Shown: in pieces, positions 16,629 to 23,683 of the stretch
How the letters are laid out: each line of letters opens with the position of its first letter
Position numbering within the stretch: the stretch's first letter is position 1
NCBI GenBank assembly: GCA_008933835.1
Contig: WBUG01000023.1
Span: forward strand, 1 to 45,859
Reading direction: 5' to 3'
From: Bacteroidota bacterium
GTDB taxonomy: Bacteria > Bacteroidota > Ignavibacteria > UBA10030 > UBA8401
DNA length: 45,859 nt
Position numbers and translations under genes: made by a program
Notes under the pieces: model-generated
Told to the model about the DNA's origin: nothing
What the model saw: only the letters and a program-made list of their open reading frames with translations
The model's database searches: none

Positions 16629-17582
16629 TCAGGATACGACATTGACGGGGCGGCCGTCGAGGAAGGCGCGGACGTTGTCCGTCACGGCGGTCATCAGCCG
16701 CCGGCGCGCCGCGCGGGTGGCCCAGGCGTGGTGCGGGGTGATGACGCAGTTCGGCGCCGTCAGCAGCGGATGGTCCTTCGGGGGCGGTTCGACGGAGAGG
16801 ACGTCCAGCGCGGCTCCCGCGATGCGTCCGTTGTTCAGTGCGTTGGCGAGCGCCGTCTCGTCGACGACCCCGCCGCGGCTGGTGTTCACCAGCAGCGCGG
16901 TCCGCTTCATCTGGTACAGACGGTGGTTGTTCACGAGGTGCTTCGTCTCGTCGGTCAGCGCGCAGTGGAGCGTGACGACGTCCGACGTGCTGAAGAGGAC
17001 GTTGAGGTCCGCCGGCTTCACACCGCTCATGTCGTGCTCGCCGGGGCGCTTGGTGTGGACGAGCACGTGCATACCGAACGCCCGGCCGATGCGCGCCACC
17101 GCCTGGCCGATGGTGCCGTAGCCGACGATGCCGAGGGTCTTGTCCGCCAGTTCGATGAGCTCGCCGCGCGAGAAGGAGAAATCGGGGTTGAGGGACCAAG
17201 CGCCGTACTGCACCAGGTCCGCATGGAGCCGCACGCGGTGCGTGTGTTCGAGGATGAGGGCGAAGACGTGCTGCGCCACGGAGAGGGTGCTGTACGCCGG
17301 CACGTTGGCGACGACGATGCCCCGTTCGCGCGCGGCATCGACGTCCACCACGTTATATCCGGTGGCGAGCACACCGATGTAGCGGAGGTCCGGCAGCTGC
17401 GCGATGACCTCGCGGGAGAGGACCGCCTTGTTGGTGAGCACCACCTCCGCCCCGCGGCAGCGGTGCAGCACCTCCTCCGGACGGGATCGGTTATAGAGCG
17501 TCACGTCGCCCAGGGACTGGAGCGGTCCCCAGTCCAGGTCGCCGGGATTGAGCGTATAGCCGTCGAGCACTACGATGGTCAT
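16629..17582 (-). CDS. D-2-hydroxyacid dehydrogenase (NAD-dependent)
   Basis: 317 residues. It has the family's Rossmann motif GIVGYGTIGQAVARIG, the substrate-binding LATGYNVVDV, the Arg-containing LLVNTSRGGVVDE, Glu in SVEPPPKDHPLL, and the catalytic His in ITPHHAWAT. It reduces a 2-keto acid to a D-2-hydroxy acid, or the reverse, in the cytoplasm. Overall it looks most like the glycerate/hydroxypyruvate reductase group, but the exact substrate is open. The start at 17582 follows GGTGG at a rather long distance. Confidence 0.88.
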   Translation of the reverse strand: MTIVVLDGYTLNPGDLDWGPLQSLGDVTLYNRSRPEEVLHRCRGAEVVLTNKAVLSREVIAQLPDLRYIGVLATGYNVVDVDAARERGIVVANVPAYSTLSVAQHVFALILEHTHRVRLHADLVQYGAWSLNPDFSFSRGELIELADKTLGIVGYGTIGQAVARIGRAFGMHVLVHTKRPGEHDMSGVKPADLNVLFSTSDVVTLHCALTDETKHLVNNHRLYQMKRTALLVNTSRGGVVDETALANALNNGRIAGAALDVLSVEPPPKDHPLLTAPNCVITPHHAWATRAARRRLMTAVTDNVRAFLDGRPVNVVS

Positions 17583-17744
17583 GTCGGGCGGTCCACCTTT
17601 CGGATTAAAATATCCAGCGCGGGGAACAGATGCAAATGGGGCCTTTTCTCCCCTCCGGTTGATGGAAGTCACCTCCGGCGGGGGATGTCTACCGGATGGT
17701 GCGGGGTTTTCGTATCATACCGCCGGACCCTACGATGTCCGACG

Positions 17745-18149
17745 ATGCCAGCGCCCGCTGAACCATACCGCATCCTCGTCGTGGACGACGACCGTTCGTT
17801 CCTCGCCATGGTCGCCTCGACGCTTCCGTCGCATCGCGGTGACGTCCAGGTCGCCACGGCGCGGTCGGGGAAGGAATGCCTGCGACAGGTCGAACGTTTC
17901 GCGCCGCACCTCATTCTGCTGGACATCGGCATGGACGGGATGAACGGCCCGGTCACCTGCCGGTTCATCCGCTCCGTGGACGCCGCCGTGCGCATCGTCT
18001 TCCTCTCCGGCCACGACGAATCGTACATCCGCGACGCGGCGGGGATGGTGCAGGCGGACGGTTACTTCACGAAGACGGCGTTCATCGAGATGCTCGGCGA
18101 GCACGAGGCGCTCGAACGGTTCCTCGACGGCGCCCGCCGTCCGCGCTGA
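17745..18149 (+). CDS. Single-domain response regulator
   Basis: 134 residues consisting of a receiver domain only. Visible residues: acidic cluster VVDDDRSF, phospho-acceptor Asp60 in ILLDIGMDG, Ser in VFLSGHDES, and Lys in YFTKTAF. There is no output domain, so it acts by protein contact or phosphotransfer. No kinase is adjacent; it is divergent from the dehydrogenase gene and convergent with serB. The frame is open far upstream, but similarity begins only at this ATG. Confidence 0.85.
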   Translation: MPAPAEPYRILVVDDDRSFLAMVASTLPSHRGDVQVATARSGKECLRQVERFAPHLILLDIGMDGMNGPVTCRFIRSVDAAVRIVFLSGHDESYIRDAAGMVQADGYFTKTAFIEMLGEHEALERFLDGARRPR

Positions 18150-18160
18150 GGCGCCGCGCG

Positions 18161-19372
18161 TCAGACGATGTCGCGGTCACGCACGCCGATGAGGTAGAGG
18201 ATGCCGTCCAGTCCCAGCGTGGAGATGGACTGCTTGGCGGTCTGCCGCACGATGGGCTTCGCGTTGAACGCGATGCCGAGCCCCGCCAGGCCGAGCATCG
18301 GCAGGTCGTTCGCGCCGTCGCCGACGGCGATGACCTGTTCGAGCGCGATGTCCTCCTTCGCCGCGATCTCCTTCAGCAGTTCCGCTTTCCGCTTCCCGTC
18401 CACGATGGTCCCTTTCACCGCTCCGGTCACCGCGCCGTTCACGATCTCCAGCTCGTTGGCGAACACGTGGTCGATGCCGAGCTTCGTCTTGAGGATGGCG
18501 CCGAAGTACGAGAAACCGCCGGAGACGATGGCGGTCTTGTAGCCGAGACGCTTCAGCGTGCCGATGAGCCGCTCCGCACCGTCCGTGAGGGGGAGCGATG
18601 CGCCGATGGCCTTCACCTTCTCCTCCTCCAGTCCCTTCAGCAGTCCCAGCCGCTTCGTGAAGCTTTGCGCGAAATCGAGCTCGCCCCGCATGGCCGCTTC
18701 GGTGATGCGGGCGACCTCGTCCCCCGCGCCGCGCGCCTTCGCCAGTTCGTCGATCACCTCCACCTGGATGAGCGTGGAATCCATGTCGAACACCACCAGA
18801 CGCCGGTTGCGGCGGAACATCGTCTCCGCCTGGAAGGCGATGTCCACATCGTGCTCGTGCGTGATGGCCATCAGCGCCGCGCGGAGAGTGTACGGGTCCT
18901 CCGGTTCGCCGCTGAGCGAGAACTCGACGCATGCGCGCTGCGACGGCGCGTCCGCGGCGAGGGACTCGCGGCCGGAGAGTCGCTCGATGACGTCGATGTT
19001 CATCCGCTGGTGGGCCAGCACGTCGGACACGCGCGCGATGTGGGTGGCGGTGATGGTGCGGCCGAGCATCGTGAGGATGTAGCGCGACTTGGACTGCTCG
19101 CGCACCCACTGGTCGTACTGCTCCGCGGTGATGGGATTGAACCGGATGGTGAGGCCGAGCTTCTGCGCCTTCGTGAAGACCTCCTTGATCATCTCGTACG
19201 ACGCCGCTTCGGAGGGGATGTCCAGCAGAAACCCGAGCGAGAGCTGGTCGTGGATGACCGACTGGCCGATGTCGAGGATGCGGATGTTGTACCGCGACAG
19301 CAGGTTGGTGATGCGGCTGGTGATGCCGGGCTTGTCGACGCCGGCGATGTTCACGAGGATGAGTTCGTTCAT
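18161..19372 (-). CDS. serB: Phosphoserine phosphatase with two ACT domains
   Basis: 403 residues. Two ACT-like domains come first (about 3-80 and 95-175; VNIAGVDKPGITSRITNLL and MLGRTITATHIARVSDVLA). Then follows the HAD domain with D196-M-D198-S-T, SGGFSYF, the Lys in VDGKRKAELL, and VGDGANDLPML. It removes phosphate from phosphoserine, the last step of serine synthesis; ACT domains usually bind amino acids for control. Length and layout fit SerB proteins of the two-ACT type. The region just before its start is where the AT-richer island begins, so its promoter may be foreign. Confidence 0.95.
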   Translation of the reverse strand: MNELILVNIAGVDKPGITSRITNLLSRYNIRILDIGQSVIHDQLSLGFLLDIPSEAASYEMIKEVFTKAQKLGLTIRFNPITAEQYDQWVREQSKSRYILTMLGRTITATHIARVSDVLAHQRMNIDVIERLSGRESLAADAPSQRACVEFSLSGEPEDPYTLRAALMAITHEHDVDIAFQAETMFRRNRRLVVFDMDSTLIQVEVIDELAKARGAGDEVARITEAAMRGELDFAQSFTKRLGLLKGLEEEKVKAIGASLPLTDGAERLIGTLKRLGYKTAIVSGGFSYFGAILKTKLGIDHVFANELEIVNGAVTGAVKGTIVDGKRKAELLKEIAAKEDIALEQVIAVGDGANDLPMLGLAGLGIAFNAKPIVRQTAKQSISTLGLDGILYLIGVRDRDIV

Positions 19373-19460
19373 AGGAGGACAATCATCGGGATTTCATATT
19401 CAAACGATTGTATCGGTCTGTGGAAAATACGGAGAAGTGGTGAGAAAGCGAAGAATTTAG

Positions 19461-19474
19461 TCCGTTTCAACGGA
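19461..19474. repeat. Short inverted repeat before the R-M gene
   Basis: TCCGTT and AACGGA are exact reverse complements separated by two bases, centred about 45 bases upstream of the R-M start codon. It may be an operator or a small hairpin. Confidence 0.4.
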
Positions 19475-19512
19475 TTGCATTGATGGAATTCCTTCCTTAT
19501 CATTCCGTCACT

Positions 19513-22500
19513 ATGAGCATACAGAGCATCAGACAGTACCTGTCGGAGGTCGAGAAGATCATCCATTTCGGCGGATCGAAAAAAGAGACCGCCATCCGGA
19601 ACGCATTCTACAATCTGCTCAACGAATATGCCAAGCAAAAGGAGTTGATGCTGATCCCGGAGATATCCGTGAAGGGAAGGCTCGGGAAGACCGTCACGCC
19701 GGATGGCACGCTGAAGGATTCGTTGAGACAGAATTGGGGATATTGGGAGAGCAAGGACGAATCGGATGTGATTGATGACGAGATCGGGAAGAAATTCGAT
19801 AAGGGGTATCCCAACGACAACATCCTGTTCGAGGACAGTCAGAATGCGGTGCTGATCCAGGGCGGCAGGGAGGTCGCCCGCGTTTCGTTCGATGATCCGG
19901 AGGCGCTGGATCGTGTGCTGAAGCAGTTCGTCGGATTTGAACGGCCGGAGGTGCAGACCTTCCGGAAGGCGATCGAGCTCTTCAAAGAGGATGTGCCGAA
20001 AGTGACGGAAGCGCTCCGCATCCTGATCGATAAACAGGAGAAGTCAAACAAGAAGTATCTGCAGGCACGGAACGAATTCCACGAGCTGTGCAAAGAAGCG
20101 ATCAACCCGGCCATCACGCTGAACGACATCATCGAGATGATGATCCAGCACATCCTCACCGCGGACATCTTCAACACCATCTTCGATGAACCGCATTTCC
20201 ACCGCGAGAACAATATTGCAAAAGAACTGGAGAAGGTCGTCGATACCTTCTTTACCGGCGCCACACGCCGGACCGCGCTGGCGAACATCTCCCACTATTA
20301 TAAGACCATCAATGCCGCCGGTGCCGGCATTGCCGACCACCACGAAAAACAGAAATTCCTCAAGGCGGTCTACGAGACCTTCTATAAAAGCTATAATCCC
20401 AAAGCAGCGGACCGGCTGGGTGTTGTCTACACGCCGAACGAGATCGTGAAATTCATGATCGAAAGCACCGACCATCTGCTGCACAAGCATTTCGGGAAGT
20501 TCCTGGAGGATAAAGGGGTGGAGATCTTCGACCCCGCATCGGGCACCGGAACCTTCATCTGCGACATCATCGATCATATCCGCAAGGAGAAGCTCGAGTA
20601 CAAATACAAGAACGAGCTGCACGCCAACGAAGTCGCCATTCTCCCCTATTATATCGCCAATCTGAACATCGAGTTCACCTACAAGCAGAAGATGGAGCAA
20701 TACGCCGAGTTCCAGAATCTCTGCTTTGTGGATACGCTGGATAATATGGGATTCAGCTTCAAAGGGAAGCAGGACACGCTTTTCGGGGTGAGCGCCGAGA
20801 ATGTGGAGCGGATCAAACGCCAGAACAAGAAGAAGATATCTGTGGTGATCGGTAATCCTCCGTACAATGCGAAGCAGGAGAATTATAATAATCAGAATGC
20901 GAACAGACCGTATATCGGTATAGATCAGAGGATTAAAGATACCTATGTAAAACAGGGAAATGCTCAGAACCAGATCGTGCTTTATGATATGTTCGTGCGG
21001 TTTCTTCGCTGGGCAACAGATCGATTGACCGACAACGGCATTGTTGCATTCGTATCGAATAACATCTTCATCGATGGGAATACCTTTGACGGATTTCGGA
21101 AAATTGTCGGCGACGAATTCAGTGAGATATATATCGTCAATTTAAAAGGGAATGCAAGAACGAGTGGCGAGCAACGAAGAAAAGAAGGCGGAAATGTCTT
21201 CAGCGATGAAATACGAGTTGGGGTTGCAGTGTATTTCCTGATCCGTAAACAGAAACAAGATGGGTTTACAGTATTCTACAATGAGATTGCTGATTATGCA
21301 AAGGCAGAAGAAAAAAAAGAGTATTTAGCAAAAAATTCTCTTGATACGCTGCAGTTTGTACGCCTTACCCCTGATAGAAAACATAATTGGATTAACCAAA
21401 CGAGCAATAATTACGATGAATTGCTCCCATTGGTAGATAAAGATGTCAAGGCGGGGAGAAGCGACAAGGCTTTGTTTAAGCTTTTTTCCAGTGGCTTGAA
21501 AACCCAACGTGATGAATGGATGTATGACGTTACGAGCGCGACACTGGAAGAGAAAGTAAAATACTTTACTCATGTCTACGAGCAAACGCGAAAGAATCCC
21601 AAGAATAAAGAGAAGATGAAGATCAAATGGGACCACGAGCTCTCAAAATACTTGAGTGCCGGGATAAAAAAGAAGTATCAGCCTGAGGCGATCATCCCAT
21701 GTTCGTATCGGCCGTTCATAAAAAAGCATGTATATTTTGATAAGCATTTCAACGGCAGGACATATCAGTGGCTTGACATTTACAAAAAAGGCGAACAGAA
21801 TAGATATGTTGCTTTCTCGGCACCCGGGAACAATAAATCGTTCCATCTTCTTTCGTCCGATGGACTGATCGATCTTCATTTCACCGGTGATGCACAGTGC
21901 CTTCCGCTGTATCGGTTCAGCGAATCCGGAGAACGGATCGAGAACATCACTGATTGGGGCTTACAGCAATTCCAGGATCACTACAAGAACACGAAGATCA
22001 CCAAAGTGGATATCTTCCATTACGTCTACGCCGTGCTGCATCATCCTGCCTATCGGAAGAAGTACGAACAGAATCTCAAGCGAGAGTTTCCGCGTGTTCC
22101 GTTCTATGACGACTTCCGCCAATGGGCGAAGTGGGGCAAAGCATTGATGGATCTGCACCTGAACTATGAGCAGGCAAAGAAATATCCGGTCCATATCCTC
22201 GAAGCGTTTCTCGATGTCACTCTCGAGGAGCATACCGCAGCATTGAAACCGAGGTTAAAAGCACGGAAGGAGAGCGGAGAGATTGGGATCGACGGCATCA
22301 CGACGATCACGAACGTCCCTGCAGAAGCATGGGAATACAAGCTGGGAAACCGCTCCGCGTTGGAATGGATACTGGATCAATACAAAGAGTCCGCCCCGAA
22401 GGACCCGACCATCCGGGAGAAGTTCAATACCTACCATTTTCAAGACCATAAAGAGCAAGTGATCGACCTTTTGCAACGGGTGTGCACGGTAAGCATTGAA

Positions 22501-22536
22501 ACGATGAAAATCATTGAGCAGATGCCGAAAAAATGA
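19513..22536 (+). CDS. Single-chain restriction-modification enzyme, Type ISP/IIG-like without helicase
   Basis: About 1007 residues from the ATG at 19513 (MSIQSIRQYLSEVEKIIHF); an ATG at 19483 would add 10. The N-terminus has a PD-(D/E)XK nuclease pattern: P63-D64-G, then W-E79-S-K81. The N6-adenine methylase has motif I D340-PASGTGTF and motif IV N448-PPY. The C-terminal third (about 600-1000) resembles the specificity region of Type ISP enzymes (CSYRPFIKKHVYFD, FHYVYAVLHHPAYR). The Type ISP helicase is absent. Inference: one protein recognises, methylates and cuts DNA, protecting against phage. The part coding for about residues 450-790 is more AT-rich than the rest of the gene. No partner subunits are encoded nearby. 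Confidence 0.85.
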   Translation: MSIQSIRQYLSEVEKIIHFGGSKKETAIRNAFYNLLNEYAKQKELMLIPEISVKGRLGKTVTPDGTLKDSLRQNWGYWESKDESDVIDDEIGKKFDKGYPNDNILFEDSQNAVLIQGGREVARVSFDDPEALDRVLKQFVGFERPEVQTFRKAIELFKEDVPKVTEALRILIDKQEKSNKKYLQARNEFHELCKEAINPAITLNDIIEMMIQHILTADIFNTIFDEPHFHRENNIAKELEKVVDTFFTGATRRTALANISHYYKTINAAGAGIADHHEKQKFLKAVYETFYKSYNPKAADRLGVVYTPNEIVKFMIESTDHLLHKHFGKFLEDKGVEIFDPASGTGTFICDIIDHIRKEKLEYKYKNELHANEVAILPYYIANLNIEFTYKQKMEQYAEFQNLCFVDTLDNMGFSFKGKQDTLFGVSAENVERIKRQNKKKISVVIGNPPYNAKQENYNNQNANRPYIGIDQRIKDTYVKQGNAQNQIVLYDMFVRFLRWATDRLTDNGIVAFVSNNIFIDGNTFDGFRKIVGDEFSEIYIVNLKGNARTSGEQRRKEGGNVFSDEIRVGVAVYFLIRKQKQDGFTVFYNEIADYAKAEEKKEYLAKNSLDTLQFVRLTPDRKHNWINQTSNNYDELLPLVDKDVKAGRSDKALFKLFSSGLKTQRDEWMYDVTSATLEEKVKYFTHVYEQTRKNPKNKEKMKIKWDHELSKYLSAGIKKKYQPEAIIPCSYRPFIKKHVYFDKHFNGRTYQWLDIYKKGEQNRYVAFSAPGNNKSFHLLSSDGLIDLHFTGDAQCLPLYRFSESGERIENITDWGLQQFQDHYKNTKITKVDIFHYVYAVLHHPAYRKKYEQNLKREFPRVPFYDDFRQWAKWGKALMDLHLNYEQAKKYPVHILEAFLDVTLEEHTAALKPRLKARKESGEIGIDGITTITNVPAEAWEYKLGNRSALEWILDQYKESAPKDPTIREKFNTYHFQDHKEQVIDLLQRVCTVSIETMKIIEQMPKK

Positions 22537-22566
22537 TGTAATAGCGTGATAAATATGCCTTGATAT

Positions 22567-22582
22567 TAATAGTATACTATTA
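22567..22582. promoter_or_regulatory. 16-bp palindrome, probable operator 1 of mobile mystery protein A
   Basis: TAATAGTATACTATTA is a perfect palindrome between the R-M gene and the XRE regulator gene. A copy with one base changed lies 33 bases downstream. Confidence 0.6.
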
Positions 22583-22599
22583 TATATTAATAGCAAATA

Positions 22600-22615
22600 T
22601 AATAGTATAGTATTA
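22600..22615. promoter_or_regulatory. Second palindrome copy, overlapping the regulator's start codon
   Basis: TAATAGTATAGTATTA differs from the upstream palindrome at one base and ends on the A of the ATG at 22615. A perfect TATAAT (22598-22603) overlaps it. The centre-to-centre distance of 33 bp is about three helical turns, so two dimers could bind on the same face. Confidence 0.6.
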
Positions 22616-23079
22616 TGAAAAGTGATATCAAACGACTCCAAGTGGAGCAATTGGACAAGAAATTGTCTCAATTCTCGCCTCTGAAAACCTCTCCCATACC
22701 TTCTGCAGGCTGGATAAACGCTATTCGTACGTCGCTCAACATGAGTTTGCGCCAATTGGCGAAGCGGCTGCACATCTCGGTCAATAGCGCAAAGGATATG
22801 GAATTACGCGAAGCCAATGGCACCATTACCATGCAGGCGCTGAAACGGGCGGCGAATGCTCTGGAGATGGATGTGGTCTATGTGCTTGTTCCGCGGGAAT
22901 CGACATTGGAAGAGATGATCGAGAAGAGAGCCCGGCACTTGGCGGAGACGATCGTTGGGCGGACCTCGGTCTCCATGGCATTGGAGGACCAGGAGAATTC
23001 CGCGCAGCGTCTGGAAAAAGCGGTCCGGGAAAAAACGGAGGAACTGATGCGGGAACGGCCGAGAATGTTATGGGATTGA
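22615..23079 (+). CDS. Mobile mystery protein A, XRE-type regulator/antitoxin
   Basis: 154 residues. The start (KSDIKRLQVEQLDKKLSQF) and the helix-turn-helix (about 38-92: GWINAIRTSLNMSLRQLAKRL then SVNSAKDMELREANGTITMQALKRAANALEMDVVY in pieces) match the mobile mystery A family. The C-terminus is a charged helix (EKAVREKTEELMRERPRM). In that family it is always followed by a Fic protein, as here. Inference: a DNA-binding repressor of its own operon and likely neutraliser of the Fic partner. The ATG overlaps a palindromic operator, and the last 10 bases of the gene overlap the start of the Fic gene. Confidence 0.88.
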   Translation: MKSDIKRLQVEQLDKKLSQFSPLKTSPIPSAGWINAIRTSLNMSLRQLAKRLHISVNSAKDMELREANGTITMQALKRAANALEMDVVYVLVPRESTLEEMIEKRARHLAETIVGRTSVSMALEDQENSAQRLEKAVREKTEELMRERPRMLWD

Positions 23080-23665
23080 ATTTCGACTATGAGAACGGTC
23101 AAACTCCGATAGCGGAGGATGAGAAAGAAGGTCTCAAGATCCCGTCGATCACCACTCTGAAGGACTCGATGAATTCGAGCAGTTGAATATTCAAAAAGCT
23201 GTGGCGTGGAGTCTCTCAGGACGAATTCGCACTGAAGAAATCCTTACGGAGCAGTTCATTCGTTCGGTACATCACAGGATGTACTCGGATGTGTGGAAAT
23301 GGGCCGGTCAATTCCGGCTCACCAATAAGAATATCGGGGTCGATAAATATGAGATCGGCGTTCAGGTGAGACTTTTATTGAGCGATACCGAATATCGGAT
23401 CCAACACTCGGTGTTTCCGCCGGATGACATTGCCGTGCGTTTCAAACACCGGTTGGTGAGCATCCATTGCTTCCCCAACGGAAATGGCCGTCACTCGCGG
23501 CTGATGGCCGATATCATCGTTCACGATCTCTTGGGACGGCCGGTGTTCACCTGGGGTGGCGCAAGCGGTACGAAGGGCAGGGACATTCGAAAGGAATATC
23601 TGTCGGCTGTTAAAAAAGCGGATGAGGGTGATCCGTCTCCGCTGATCATCTTTGCCCGGTCATGA
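23070..23665 (+). pseudogene. Mobile mystery protein B (Fic domain), frameshifted
   Basis: The gene starts at ATG 23070, overlapping the end of protein A. The first frame gives MGLNFDYENGQTPIAEDE and continues to LKD, then runs to a stop at 23184-23186 after 38 residues. Adding one C at 23165 joins it to LDEFEQLNIQKAVAW and a frame open to 23665, restoring about 198 residues. The Fic motif HCFPNGNGRHSR (around 23464) is intact, with Asn where many Fic AMP-transferases have Asp/Glu. A TTG at 23183 could start a fragment that keeps the Fic core. Either a real one-base deletion or a sequence error. Confidence 0.85.
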
Positions 23666-23683
23666 CACGCCGAAGATGTTGCG

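Noticed and set aside
17583-17744. Riboswitch or attenuator in the gap before the single-domain response regulator
   Set aside because: Only a weak imperfect hairpin around 17670-17700 was seen, with a long loop and no conserved element.
19461-19490. Possible degenerate CRISPR repeat (GTTTCAAC-like)
   Set aside because: There is a single copy only, with no spacer array and no cas genes nearby; kept only as a short inverted repeat.
23183-23665. Independent intact Fic gene starting at TTG 23183
   Set aside because: The missing N-terminal part is encoded directly upstream in another frame and matches the family, so a frameshifted longer gene is the better reading.
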